Source: Pseudomonas mandelii (lineage in GTDB: Bacteria; Pseudomonadota; Gammaproteobacteria; Pseudomonadales; Pseudomonadaceae). From it: DNA of 64,000 bases. This document shows positions 1 through 8,687 of the stretch, piece after piece (positions within the stretch are counted from its first letter, which is position 1; each line of letters starts with the position of its first letter). Both the position numbers and the translations under genes were made by a program. The stretch is from assembly GCF_024138395.1 (NCBI RefSeq), contig NZ_JAMYDU010000020.1, forward strand, positions 1 to 64,000, read 5' to 3'. The notes below the pieces were generated by a model. The model searched no databases. It was not told the DNA's origin and saw nothing but the letters and a program-made list of their open reading frames with translations.

Positions 1-2618
1 CCCTCATCGGCCGTTTCCCGCAACAGCGCCAGTTCGCCGAATTGGTCGAGGACGTAGGTGTCGTCGCCGGCGCCGCCAATCAGTGTGTCCAGGCCGGCGC
101 CACCGTTGAGCACGTTATTGCCGGCGTTGCCGAGCAGGGTGTTGTTCTGGGCATTGCCAACACCGGTGAGATTATCGCTGCCGGTAAGGGTGAGGTTTTC
201 CAGGTTGGCGCCGAGGGTCCAGCTGACCGAAGAGCGCACGGTGTCGATATCCCAAAACCCAGTGCCCGTCTCGATGATCACGTCCTTGAGGTTGTCGACG
301 ATGTAGGTGTCGCCGCCGCGGCCGTCGATCATCACGTCGGCGCCAAGGCCTCCGTCCAGGGTGTTGTCGCCGTAGTTACCGACGATGCGGTTATTCAGGG
401 CATTACCGGTAGCATTCAGGTCGTTGAAATTGATAAGGGTCAGGTTTTCGAGGTTGCTGCCCAACGTATAGCTGATCGACGATTCGACGGTGTCGATCTC
501 GGTCAGCGAGGTGCCGCGTTCGATTACCATGTCGCCGAGATTGTCGACGGAATAGGTGTCGTTGCCCGCACCGCCGTCCAGGGTGTCGGCCCCGCCCCGG
601 CCGTCGAGGAGGTTGGCGGCGGCGTTGCCGGTGAGGCTGTTGTCCAGCTTATTACCTGTGAGGCTCAGCCCTGCAGAACCGAGCAGCACGCCATCCTCGA
701 CGTTGTCTTCCAAATAATAGCTAACCGCCGTCCTGATCAAGTCGTGGCCTTCGTCAGCCAGTTCGGTGACTTGCGCACCATAGCTGTAGATGACGTAGGT
801 GTCATCGCCGCTGCCGCCACTTAGCTTGTCAGCCCCGGCCCAGCCCTCGAGCCAGTCGTTGCCGACCCCGCCTTGCAGGGTGTTGTCGTAGGCGTTGCCG
901 AGCAGTATGTTGTCCAGGTCGTTGCCAATCACGGTGAAGTTGCCGAGACCGGTGACGGTGACATCTTCGACGTTTTGCAGGTTGCTTTGACTGAGATCGA
1001 CGGTGCTGGTGACCGGGGTCGAAGTGTAGTTCACGTACAGCAGATCGTGGCCTTGATCGGCTGTTTCCTGCAGCAGCGCCAGTTCACCGGTCTGATCGAG
1101 GACATAGATGTCGTCGCCGGCACCGCCGCCCATCGTATCCAGCCCCGCACCACCGTTGAGGATGTTATTGCCGCTGTTGCCAGTCAGCACGTTATTCAGG
1201 GTGTTGCCGATACCGGTGAGGTTGTCGCTGCCCGTGAGAATGAGGTTTTCCAGGTTGGCGCCAAGGGTCCAGCTCATTGAGGAACTGACGGTGTCGATTT
1301 CGCTCGCCAAAGTACTGGTCTCAGTGACCACGTCCTTGAGGTTGTCGACGATGTAGGTGTCATTGCCGTTGCCGCCAATCATCACGTCGGCGCCGAGGCT
1401 GCCGTCCAACGTGTTATTGCCAACATTGCCGACGAGGCGGTTGTTTCGGGCATTACCGGTGCCATCCAGATTATCGCCGCCGGTAAGAGTCAGGTACTCC
1501 AGATTGCTACTGCTGCCCAAGGTGTAGCTGATGGACGACATGACCGTGTCAATTTCAGTCAGTGAAGTATTGGTTTCCACCACCACGTCATTAACATTAT
1601 CCACAACGTAAACGTCGTTGCCTGCACCGCCCACCATGACGTCTTGACCTGCACCGCCATCGAGAACGTTATCCAGTGCATTGCCGATCAAGTCGTCGTC
1701 AAAGGCCGAACCGATGGCATTTTCGATTTTGGCGCCAAAGGCGATCGCCAGTCCGTCATTGATCAGTTCCAGGTTCGAAATGTCGACGAATGCCTTGCCA
1801 ATGTTACTGAACTCACCTTCATTCAGGTTCAGTCTGACGGCCGCCAGCTGATTGCTGGCATCGATCTTATCGTTGCCGCCGGCATCCCAGATGGTTTCGA
1901 ACACTGATTGGTCCGGTGCCCAGCGATAGACGTTGTTACCGGTTTGCCAAAGCATGTTGGCGCCGTAAATCTTTTGGATCGCGAGAATATCCAGCAGCAT
2001 CGGTGTCGTCGGCTGATAGGAATACGCATTGTTGTAGCTCATAACGGAGTAATGCGAATCGTCGAGCAGGGGCGAGATCAGCGTGCTGTTGGATTTGCTC
2101 GGCTCGAATGGATGCTTGAGGCCCAAGGCATGACCGATTTCATGCACGAACGTCATGAAGTCGTAGGTGCCTTTGATGGGCGCAGAGTTGTTCGTATCCG
2201 GACTGATCCATACATCCCCAGCCAGCGGTGTCCGGTCGGGGAAGTAGGCCCAGGCAGCGGCGTCGTCGTCCATGTCCCAATAGCCGCCGAATCGCAAGTC
2301 ACCCACGGTATTGATGTTGTCACTGACCAGAGTGAACTTGACGTTAGCCACCGCACTCCAGGCGCCAAGTGCACCGGTTACGGCGTTTTGTTGGGCCGAT
2401 GTCAGGGCGAAACTGTTCAGGAACTCCTTGTGGGAGCTGTAATTGGGCGTGAAATACGACTGGCCGGGTTGGACGAAACTGTAAGTCAGTCGTGTCGCGA
2501 ATATGTCTCCACCGAAGTCAGGACTCAGCCAGGAGGTGCCGTGGATCAGGCTGTCGACTTGTTGGTTACCGGTCAGAACAGATGGCTTTGTTAAAACGTA
2601 ACCAAGGGGAGACGACAT
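1..2618 (-). CDS. Serralysin-type RTX metalloprotease (M10), C-terminus cut by window edge
   Basis: The frame runs open from an ATG at 2618 to base 1, so at least 872 residues with the C-terminus missing. Residues 159-169 read HEIGHALGLKH, the metzincin zinc-binding motif HExxHxxGxxH, and SVMSY with Met193 is the Met-turn, so this is a zinc endopeptidase of the M10B/serralysin type. There is no N-terminal signal peptide. From about residue 290 onward come glycine/aspartate nonapeptide repeats (GGAGNDxYxVDN, GNxxNNxLxGNxGNN) that bind calcium and mark export by a type I (ABC-MFP-OMF) system; the secretion signal would lie in the missing C-terminus. Typical serralysins such as AprA are about 480 residues, so this protein is at least 1.8 times longer, all of it in the repeat tail. 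The tail contains a duplication with a period near 1050 bp. Substrate unknown. Confidence 0.9.
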   Translation of the reverse strand, partial: MSSPLGYVLTKPSVLTGNQQVDSLIHGTSWLSPDFGGDIFATRLTYSFVQPGQSYFTPNYSSHKEFLNSFALTSAQQNAVTGALGAWSAVANVKFTLVSDNINTVGDLRFGGYWDMDDDAAAWAYFPDRTPLAGDVWISPDTNNSAPIKGTYDFMTFVHEIGHALGLKHPFEPSKSNSTLISPLLDDSHYSVMSYNNAYSYQPTTPMLLDILAIQKIYGANMLWQTGNNVYRWAPDQSVFETIWDAGGNDKIDASNQLAAVRLNLNEGEFSNIGKAFVDISNLELINDGLAIAFGAKIENAIGSAFDDDLIGNALDNVLDGGAGQDVMVGGAGNDVYVVDNVNDVVVETNTSLTEIDTVMSSISYTLGSSSNLEYLTLTGGDNLDGTGNARNNRLVGNVGNNTLDGSLGADVMIGGNGNDTYIVDNLKDVVTETSTLASEIDTVSSSMSWTLGANLENLILTGSDNLTGIGNTLNNVLTGNSGNNILNGGAGLDTMGGGAGDDIYVLDQTGELALLQETADQGHDLLYVNYTSTPVTSTVDLSQSNLQNVEDVTVTGLGNFTVIGNDLDNILLGNAYDNTLQGGVGNDWLEGWAGADKLSGGSGDDTYVIYSYGAQVTELADEGHDLIRTAVSYYLEDNVEDGVLLGSAGLSLTGNKLDNSLTGNAAANLLDGRGGADTLDGGAGNDTYSVDNLGDMVIERGTSLTEIDTVESSISYTLGSNLENLTLINFNDLNATGNALNNRIVGNYGDNTLDGGLGADVMIDGRGGDTYIVDNLKDVIIETGTGFWDIDTVRSSVSWTLGANLENLTLTGSDNLTGVGNAQNNTLLGNAGNNVLNGGAGLDTLIGGAGDDTYVLDQFGELALLRETADE
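292..1640 (-). repeat. Duplicated block inside the RTX tail, period about 1050 bp
   Basis: The DNA around 58-306 recurs around 1108-1356, an offset of 1050 bases (350 residues). Both copies encode the succession DTYIVDNLKDV, SWTLGANLENL, LTGSDNLTG and GAGLDT followed by YVLDQ and GELALL. A shorter period near 85-90 residues is also visible. This is in-frame expansion of coding repeats. The two stretches that match best are 1-306 and about 1060-1356; the limits of the repeat unit given here are approximate. Confidence 0.7.
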
Positions 2619-2833
2619 TCTAAATATCCTGAGAGGGCCGCGACCGTCCTGTATGTGGTCGCTACAAGAAAGCGATTTTGCATCAGAGCCAGCGTCAATT
2701 GATATCACATGGCCATTATTTTTTATTTGATGGCGTCAAAAAACTGGCCGGCAAGTCTGTGTCGGCGTGTGCCATTGAGTCTTGAGGAAGGCGCGCTGGT
2801 ATTCTGTTCGAAATTGACCAATCAGGACCTCCC

Positions 2834-3478
2834 ATGAACGCGCCGACCCCAGCGCTCATCCGCGAAACCTTCCCCGTCGGCCCGTTGCAGTGCAACTGCA
2901 CCATCATCGGCGACCCCATCACCAAAAAAGCCATCGTCGTCGACCCGGGGGGCAATCATGAACTGATCCTCGCGCGCCTCGATGCGTTGGGCCTGAAGGT
3001 GGTCAGCATCATTCACACCCACGCGCACCTTGATCACTTCCTGGCTTCGGGGCAGCTCAAGGAGAAAACCGGCGCGACGCTGCATCTGCATAAAGAAGAT
3101 CAATTTCTCTGGGACAATCTGGAGATGCAGTGTCAGATGTTCGGTGTGCCTTATACCCCCGTGCCATCGCCGGATCGCTGGTTGGCCGACGATGAGGAGC
3201 TGGCTTGCGGGTGTGGCGTGGCGTTGCACACGCCGGGTCATACACCAGGTTCCATGAGCTTTTGGTTTTCAGAGGCTAAGCTGCTGATAGCCGGCGATAC
3301 GCTGTTCAAGCGTGGGGTAGGGCGCACGGATTTATGGGGCGGCGATCAGGCGACTCTCGTGCGTTCGATCAAGCAACGGTTGTATACCCTCGACGAAGAG
3401 GCGACGGTGGTGACCGGTCATGGTCCAGACACGTGTCTGGGCGATGAAATGCGCGGTAACCCCTTTGTACGAGCCTGA
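2834..3478 (+). CDS. Metallo-beta-lactamase-fold hydrolase, glyoxalase II-like
   Basis: A 214-residue soluble protein. HTHAHLDH (residues 61-68) is the HxHxDH zinc motif of the metallo-beta-lactamase superfamily; HTPGHTPGS, AGDTLF and a late GHG supply the other metal ligands. The size and the GDTLF-x-GVGRTDL block fit the hydroxyacylglutathione-hydrolase-like (YcbL-type) subgroup, which hydrolyses thioesters such as S-lactoylglutathione; the true substrate cannot be read from the sequence. The ATG is preceded by AGGACC at a suitable distance. It diverges from the RTX protease and is not obviously linked to it. Confidence 0.88.
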   Translation: MNAPTPALIRETFPVGPLQCNCTIIGDPITKKAIVVDPGGNHELILARLDALGLKVVSIIHTHAHLDHFLASGQLKEKTGATLHLHKEDQFLWDNLEMQCQMFGVPYTPVPSPDRWLADDEELACGCGVALHTPGHTPGSMSFWFSEAKLLIAGDTLFKRGVGRTDLWGGDQATLVRSIKQRLYTLDEEATVVTGHGPDTCLGDEMRGNPFVRA

Positions 3479-3595
3479 AGATGCAGTTGTGAAAGGCACG
3501 ACGGAATTTTTGGCGTTGGCCATGATCCAACGCCCGCAAAGGTTCATTGCTTAAGTCCGCTGCACCACAGAATGCAAAAAAAGTAGGAGCTCTCC

Positions 3596-4318
3596 ATGTT
3601 CACCTCGCGTCGTTTGATTATTGTCGCTACTGCTGTGGCTTTATTGTCCGGTTGCGCATCGCAGAACCCTTATGACAACCAGGGTCAGGCTGATAGCGGT
3701 TCTACGGGCATGAGTAAAACCGCCAAATACGGTGGCCTCGGCGCCTTGGCCGGTGCACTGGCCGGTGCTGCCATCGGTCACGATAACCGTGGCAAGGGCG
3801 CGCTGATTGGCGCTGCCGTGGTGGGGGCTTCTGCCGCCGGTTACGGTTACTACGCCGACCAGCAAGAGAAGAAACTGCGGGCCAGCATGGCCAACACTGG
3901 GGTTGAAGTGCAGCGTCAGGGCGATCAGATCAAGTTGATCATGCCGGGCAACATCACCTTCGCCACCGATTCGGCGAACATCGCGTCGAGTTTCTACCAG
4001 CCGCTGAATAATCTGGCGGGCTCGCTCAAGGAGTTCAACCAGAACCAGATCGAGATCGTCGGCTACACCGACAGCACCGGCAGCCGTCAGCACAACATGG
4101 ACCTGTCCCAGCGTCGTGCCCAGAGTGTGGCGACTTACCTGACCTCCCAGGGTGTCAGCGGCGCCAATCTGTCGGCGCGTGGTGCCGGCTCGGATAACCC
4201 GATTGCCAGCAATGGTGATGTTAATGGCCGGGCTCAGAACCGTCGCGTCGAGGTCAACCTGAAGCCGATTCCGGGTCAGGAATATCAGCAGCAGGGTCAG
4301 GTTCAGCAGTATCCGTAA
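3596..4318 (+). CDS. OmpA-family outer-membrane lipoprotein with glycine-zipper region (YiaD-like)
   Basis: 240 residues. The N-terminus is a lipoprotein signal (hydrophobic stretch followed by LSGC, with the acylated cysteine at about 20). Residues about 48-95 are a glycine-zipper segment (GGLGALAGALAGAAIG, GALIGAAVVGASAAGYG) that may insert in or associate with membrane. The C-terminal 110 residues are an OmpA peptidoglycan-binding domain with VGYTDSTGS, LSQRRAQSVATYL and NRRVEV. It probably anchors the outer membrane to peptidoglycan. GGAGC at about 3587 is the ribosome site, and a strong terminator follows the stop. Single-gene unit. Confidence 0.9.
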   Translation: MFTSRRLIIVATAVALLSGCASQNPYDNQGQADSGSTGMSKTAKYGGLGALAGALAGAAIGHDNRGKGALIGAAVVGASAAGYGYYADQQEKKLRASMANTGVEVQRQGDQIKLIMPGNITFATDSANIASSFYQPLNNLAGSLKEFNQNQIEIVGYTDSTGSRQHNMDLSQRRAQSVATYLTSQGVSGANLSARGAGSDNPIASNGDVNGRAQNRRVEVNLKPIPGQEYQQQGQVQQYP

Positions 4319-4343
4319 AGGCTCTGGTTGAAACCGAGAAGTA

Positions 4344-4386
4344 CAAAAAAACCGCCCGATCCTCAGCTGATCGGGCGGTTTTTTGT
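4344..4386 (+). terminator. Rho-independent terminator after the OmpA lipoprotein gene
   Basis: Stem ACCGCCCGAT / ATCGGGCGGT around a short loop, followed by TTTTTTG. A-rich flank makes it usable on both strands. Confidence 0.9.
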
Positions 4387-4400
4387 TTTGTCAGTTCGGG

Positions 4401-4501
4401 CCTCATCGCGGGCAAGCCCGCTCCCACAGTGTTTTTTGTCGATGACAAGATAGTGGTCAAACACAAAATCCTGTGGGAGCGGGCTTGCCCGCGATGAGGC
4501 C
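4401..4501. repeat. REP pair (inverted, BIME-like)
   Basis: CATCGCGGGCAAGCCCGCTC at the left and its inverted copy GAGCGGGCTTGCCCGCGATG at the right, about 45 bp apart. This is the common Pseudomonas REP unit in head-to-head arrangement. Confidence 0.85.
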
Positions 4502-4533
4502 CTGACAGACACCAGAGATATCGGATCAGCAAT

Positions 4534-4574
4534 AAAAAAGCCCTCGGACGATCACTCATCCGAGGGCTTTTTTG
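4534..4574 (-). terminator. Terminator of yhcB (bidirectional)
   Basis: AAAAAAGCCCTCGGA ... TCCGAGGGCTTTTTT, a perfect 15-bp stem with A/T runs on both sides, lying just downstream of the minus-strand yhcB stop. Confidence 0.9.
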
Positions 4575-4591
4575 TGTCGCGCGAAACCTGA

Positions 4592-5026
4592 TTACTTCTT
4601 CAGGCCGTAATGCTCATCGAGCATGCCCGGCGCGTTCGGGGCTTTGGGGGCGTAGTCGCGAGGCGGTTCCTGATCGCGCGGTGGCGTCAGACGTTCCCGT
4701 GGAGCCTGCGCCGCGTCGGCGTGCAGGGCCGCCAGCAAGCGTTGGCGAGTCTGCTCGTCCAGGGCCAGACGGTTGGCGCCCTCGGCGAGATGATCCTGCA
4801 CTTCCTGATAGCTCTGAGTCAGTTTCTTGACCAGTGTTGCAGTGCTGTTGAAGTGGGTGACCACTTCGTTCTGATAATTGTCAAAACGTTCCTGAATATC
4901 ATCCAGCTGACGTTGCGTGCGGTTAGGCGCGGCATTCGGCACCAGGCGAGCGATCAGAAATCCAATGGCGACACCCACAACCAGGGCAAGAGTCGGCAAC
5001 AACCAAACTAAGAGCGAGTGTTCCAC
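4592..5026 (-). CDS. yhcB: YhcB family (DUF1043) membrane-anchored coiled-coil protein
   Basis: 144 residues. One N-terminal membrane helix (residues about 5-27, LLVWLLPTLALVVGVAIGFL), then a charged, probably coiled-coil stretch (RQLDDIQERFDNYQNEV, LVKKLTQSYQEVQDHLAEGA) and a proline/charge-rich tail. This matches the gammaproteobacterial YhcB/ZapG family, inner-membrane proteins tied to cell envelope assembly and division. The start is supported by AGGAAGGA upstream (minus strand). It is divergent from the alpha/beta hydrolase gene. Confidence 0.85.
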   Translation of the reverse strand: MEHSLLVWLLPTLALVVGVAIGFLIARLVPNAAPNRTQRQLDDIQERFDNYQNEVVTHFNSTATLVKKLTQSYQEVQDHLAEGANRLALDEQTRQRLLAALHADAAQAPRERLTPPRDQEPPRDYAPKAPNAPGMLDEHYGLKK

Positions 5027-5171
5027 GAGTCCTTCCTCTATAAACGGCTTTGCTTTACGTTAACGGCTCGAACCTGCGCTGTATACCGCGATTCACTCGC
5101 AATAGAATTGGCACAGACAATTGGCTAGACGAGTCGACCCGATTCGAGGTCACGGAGTTCCTTCCTTGCTT

Positions 5172-5801
5172 ATGCGCGAAACCCCTGTAGTGATTGATGG
5201 CCCGGTCGGTCAATTAGAGAGCCTGTATCTGGACAGCGAGCAGCCCCGCGGCCTGGCGCTGATCTGCCACCCGAACCCGGTGCAAGGCGGCACCATGCTC
5301 AACAAAGTCGTCTCGACCTTGCAGCGCACCGCGCGCGACGCCGGTTTGATTACCTTGCGGTTCAATTACCGTGGCGTCGGCGCCAGTGAAGGCACGCACG
5401 ACATGGGCACTGGCGAAGTCGACGATGCCCAGGCGGCGGCCGAGTGGCTGCGGGCCCAACATCCTGACTTGCCCCTGACCCTGTTCGGTTTTTCCTTCGG
5501 CGGATTTGTTGCAGCAAGTCTCGGCGGACGCCTGGAAGCCAAGGGCGAACAACTCAAGCATTTGTTCATGGTCGCGCCCGCCGTCATGCGTTTGGGCGAT
5601 CAGGATCAACTGCCGCAACAAGGCACATTGACCCTGATCCAGCCGGAAACCGATGAAGTCATCGATCCGCAGCTCGTTTACCACTGGTCCGACGCACTCG
5701 ATCGTCCCCATGAGCTGCTGAAAGTGGCAGAATGCGGACACTTTTTTCATGGCAAGCTGACCGATCTCAAGGATCTGATCCTGCCGCGTCTTTCGAATTG
5801 A
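5172..5801 (+). CDS. Alpha/beta hydrolase (COG2945-type)
   Basis: 209 residues from the chosen ATG (MRETPVVIDGPVG); the frame extends upstream, but only this start gives the conserved N-terminus. HPNPVQGGTMLNKVV and FNYRGVGASEG are typical of the family. GFSFGGF holds the nucleophilic serine, TDEVID the acid and CGHFFHG the histidine. Probable esterase or hydrolase of small substrates, cytoplasmic; substrate unknown. It lies 24 bp upstream of trpS and may be cotranscribed with it. Confidence 0.85.
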   Translation: MRETPVVIDGPVGQLESLYLDSEQPRGLALICHPNPVQGGTMLNKVVSTLQRTARDAGLITLRFNYRGVGASEGTHDMGTGEVDDAQAAAEWLRAQHPDLPLTLFGFSFGGFVAASLGGRLEAKGEQLKHLFMVAPAVMRLGDQDQLPQQGTLTLIQPETDEVIDPQLVYHWSDALDRPHELLKVAECGHFFHGKLTDLKDLILPRLSN

Positions 5802-5825
5802 TTGCAGTCTGACAAGCGATTACCC

Positions 5826-7181
5826 ATGACGACTCGTACCCGTATCCTCACCGGCATCACCACCACTGGCACGCCGCACCTGGGCAACTACGCTGGCGCT
5901 ATCCGTCCGGCGATCATTGCCAGCCGTGACAGCAATGCCGATTCGTTCTACTTCCTGGCCGACTACCACGCCCTGATCAAATGCGATGACCCGCTGCGCA
6001 TCCAGCGCTCGCGTCTGGAAATCGCCGCGACCTGGCTGGCCGGTGGCCTGGACGTGGACCGCGTGACGTTCTATCGCCAGTCCGACATCCCGGAAATCCC
6101 TGAGCTGACCTGGCTGCTGACCTGCGTGGCCGCCAAGGGCCTGCTCAACCGCGCCCATGCCTACAAGGCCTCGGTGGACAAGAACGTCGAAACCGGCGAA
6201 GACCCGGACGCCGGCATCACCATGGGCTTGTACAGCTACCCGGTGTTGATGGCCGCGGACATTCTGATGTTCAACGCCCACAAGGTGCCGGTCGGTCGTG
6301 ACCAGATCCAGCACGTGGAAATGGCGCGGGATATTGGTCAGCGCTTCAACCACTTGTTCGGCCAGGGCAAAGAATTCTTCACCATGCCCGAAGCGCTGAT
6401 CGAGGAGAGTGTCGCCACCTTGCCGGGCCTCGATGGTCGCAAGATGTCGAAGAGCTACGACAACACCATTCCGTTGTTCAGCAGCGCCAAAGAGATGAAA
6501 GACGCGATTTCGCGGATCGTCACCGACTCCCGTGCCCCGGGCGAAGCCAAGGATCCGGACAACTCGCATCTGTTCACCTTGTTCCAGGCTTTCGCTACGC
6601 CGGCACAATCCGACGAATTCCGCAGCGAATTGCTTCAGGGCCTGGGTTGGGGCGAGGCGAAGAATCGTCTGTTCCAGTTGCTCGACAGCGAATTGGGCGA
6701 ATCCCGCGAGCGCTATCACCAGCTGATCGAACGCCCGGCGGATCTGGAAGACATGCTGCAGATCGGCGCCAAAAAGGCCCGTTCGGTGGCGACGCCGTTT
6801 CTCCACGAACTGCGTGAAGCGGTTGGCCTGCGCTCTTTCGTCGCTCAGACTCAAGTCGCTGCCACCACCAAGAAAAAAGCTGCGAAAGCCGCGCGTTTTG
6901 TCAGCTTCCGTGAAGACGACGGCAGTTTCCGCTTCCGTCTGCTGGCGGCCGATGGCGAGCAACTGCTGCTGTCGCGCAACTTCGCCGACGGTAAAACCGC
7001 AGGCCAAGTGACCAAGCAACTGCAATCGGGTCAGCCATTGGACGTGCGCAACGAAGACCTGAGCTTCAGCGTCTGGCTGGAAGGCGAGTGCGTTGCCGAC
7101 AGCCCGGCCTTCGCCGACAGCGCTGCTCGCGATACCGCCATCGGTGCTTTGCGCGTTGCCCTGACCCCGGTTCAGGAATAA
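5826..7181 (+). CDS. trpS: Tryptophanyl-tRNA synthetase
   Basis: 451 residues starting at the ATG of MTTRTRILTG. Class I aminoacyl-tRNA synthetase signatures are PHLGN (residues 17-21, the HIGH equivalent) and KMSKS (206-210). It charges tRNA-Trp. The catalytic core ends near residue 335; the remaining roughly 110 residues are a basic linker (TTKKKAAKAARFV) and a small C-terminal domain, an extension known in the longer Pseudomonas TrpS and absent from the 334-residue E. coli enzyme. A terminator follows. Confidence 0.96.
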   Translation: MTTRTRILTGITTTGTPHLGNYAGAIRPAIIASRDSNADSFYFLADYHALIKCDDPLRIQRSRLEIAATWLAGGLDVDRVTFYRQSDIPEIPELTWLLTCVAAKGLLNRAHAYKASVDKNVETGEDPDAGITMGLYSYPVLMAADILMFNAHKVPVGRDQIQHVEMARDIGQRFNHLFGQGKEFFTMPEALIEESVATLPGLDGRKMSKSYDNTIPLFSSAKEMKDAISRIVTDSRAPGEAKDPDNSHLFTLFQAFATPAQSDEFRSELLQGLGWGEAKNRLFQLLDSELGESRERYHQLIERPADLEDMLQIGAKKARSVATPFLHELREAVGLRSFVAQTQVAATTKKKAAKAARFVSFREDDGSFRFRLLAADGEQLLLSRNFADGKTAGQVTKQLQSGQPLDVRNEDLSFSVWLEGECVADSPAFADSAARDTAIGALRVALTPVQE

Positions 7182-7220
7182 TCAACGGCTCGGCCCGACC
7201 AAGGGCCGATTGCCATTCCC

Positions 7221-7253
7221 ACGGGCCGTCGCTACAGTGACGGCCCGTTTTTG
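7221..7253 (+). terminator. Terminator of trpS
   Basis: ACGGGCCGTC ... GACGGCCCGT stem with TTTTT, 40 bp after the trpS stop and before zapE. Confidence 0.88.
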
Positions 7254-7271
7254 TTGCCTTGCTAACGAATT

Positions 7272-8366
7272 ATGACGCCCCTAGAACGATATCAAGCTGA
7301 TCTGAAACGCCCGGAATTCTTCCATGATGCCGCGCAGGAAACTGCCGTGCGTCATTTGCAGCGTCTGTATGACGATCTGGTCGCGGCCTCGCAAAACAAA
7401 CCGGGCCTGCTCGGCAAACTGTTTGGCAAGAAAGACCAGGCACCGGTCAAGGGCCTGTACTTCTGGGGCGGCGTGGGCCGCGGCAAGACTTATCTGGTCG
7501 ACACCTTCTTCGAAGCGCTGCCGTTCAAGGAAAAGACCCGTACTCACTTCCACCGCTTCATGAAGCGCGTGCACGAAGAGATGAAGACCCTGAGCGGCGA
7601 GAAAAACCCGCTGACCATCATCGCCAAGCGCTTCTCCGATGAGTCGCGAGTGATTTGTTTCGATGAGTTTTTTGTCTCCGACATCACCGACGCGATGATT
7701 CTTGGCACGTTGATGGAAGAGTTGTTCAAGAACGGCGTGACCCTGGTTGCGACCTCGAACATCGTTCCGGACGGTCTGTACAAGGACGGCCTGCAGCGTG
7801 CGCGTTTCCTGCCGGCCATTGCGCTGATCAAGCAGAACACCGAGATCGTCAACGTCGACAGCGGCGTCGATTACCGTCTGCGTCACCTCGAGCAAGCGGA
7901 GCTGTTCCACTTCCCGCTGGATGACGCTGCCCAGGAAAGCCTGCGCAAGAGCTTCCGTGCCTTGACGCCGGAATGCACGGCAGCGGTCGAGAACGACGTA
8001 CTGGTGATCGAGAACCGTGAAATCCGTGCCGTGCGCACTTGCGATGACGTGGCCTGGTTCGATTTCCGCGATCTCTGCGACGGCCCACGCAGCCAGAACG
8101 ATTACATCGAACTGGGTAAAATCTTCCACGCCGTGTTGCTCAGCAATGTCGAGCAGATGAGCGTCACCACCGACGACATCGCCCGACGCTTTATCAACAT
8201 GGTCGACGAGTTCTACGACCGTAACGTGAAGCTGATCATTTCCGCCGAAGTCGAGCTAAAAGACCTTTACACCGGCGGTCGCCTGAACTTCGAGTTCCAG
8301 CGCACGCTTAGCCGTTTGCTGGAAATGCAGTCACACGAATTCCTGTCCCGGGCGCATAAGCCGTAG
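7272..8366 (+). CDS. zapE: ZapE/AFG1 family ATPase (cell division)
   Basis: 364 residues. Walker A GGVGRGKT near residue 66, Walker B VICFDEFFV near 128, and the AFG1 signature FHRFMKRVHEE. ZapE interacts with FtsZ and supports septation under stress in E. coli; mitochondrial AFG1 is the related eukaryotic ATPase. Length and domain layout are normal. Followed by a strong terminator. In P. aeruginosa zapE lies close to rplM-rpsI; here 9.5 kb of other genes separates them. Confidence 0.93.
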   Translation: MTPLERYQADLKRPEFFHDAAQETAVRHLQRLYDDLVAASQNKPGLLGKLFGKKDQAPVKGLYFWGGVGRGKTYLVDTFFEALPFKEKTRTHFHRFMKRVHEEMKTLSGEKNPLTIIAKRFSDESRVICFDEFFVSDITDAMILGTLMEELFKNGVTLVATSNIVPDGLYKDGLQRARFLPAIALIKQNTEIVNVDSGVDYRLRHLEQAELFHFPLDDAAQESLRKSFRALTPECTAAVENDVLVIENREIRAVRTCDDVAWFDFRDLCDGPRSQNDYIELGKIFHAVLLSNVEQMSVTTDDIARRFINMVDEFYDRNVKLIISAEVELKDLYTGGRLNFEFQRTLSRLLEMQSHEFLSRAHKP

Positions 8367-8381
8367 ACAATTCGAAAACAT

Positions 8382-8414
8382 AAAAAAGGGCCTGCATATG
8401 CAGGCCCTTTTTTG
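8382..8414 (+). terminator. Terminator of zapE
   Basis: AAAAAAGGGCCTGCA/TGCAGGCCCTTTTTT, essentially one uninterrupted palindrome with a U-run. Confidence 0.92.
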
Positions 8415-8450
8415 TGTGCGTCGAATAACCCATAAGGGAGCGAGCAAACC

Positions 8451-8658
8451 CTAATGCCAGTCAGTTAAGCAATTTCAGCCACAACGCACTCTTTGTAGCA
8501 GCTGGCGAAGCCTGCGTTCGGCTGCGAAGCAGTCGTAAAATCAGAGATCGCGGTATGTCAGGGAGATCGCATCAGACGGATTCACGACTGCTACGCAGCC
8601 GAACGCAGGCTTCGCCAGCTGCTACAGATCGCATTACGACTTAACTGACTGGCATTAG
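8451..8658. repeat. Nested long inverted repeat (cruciform-like), intergenic
   Basis: Outer arms 8451-8469 and 8640-8658 form a perfect 19-bp inverted repeat. Inner arms 8494-8536 and 8584-8626 match over 43 bp with one mismatch (start TGTAGCAGCTGGCGAAG). It fills the gap between the convergent zapE and asparaginase genes. The inner arm resembles the repeat at 26173-26307, so it belongs to a dispersed family distinct from the usual REP. Confidence 0.85.
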
Positions 8659-8687
8659 AGCAAGCCCGCTCACACAGGTTGCCGTTG

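Noticed and set aside
1..1640. Regular repeats suggesting a CRISPR array
   Set aside because: The repeats are in-frame RTX coding units with variable spacing and no short direct repeats separated by unique spacers.
42..1907. Several plus-strand frames in the RTX region, two of them near-identical
   Set aside because: They are the complement of the duplicated RTX repeats. Their mutual similarity only reflects the 1050-bp duplication on the coding strand.
5820..7025. A 401-codon minus-strand frame across trpS
   Set aside because: Antisense shadow of trpS.
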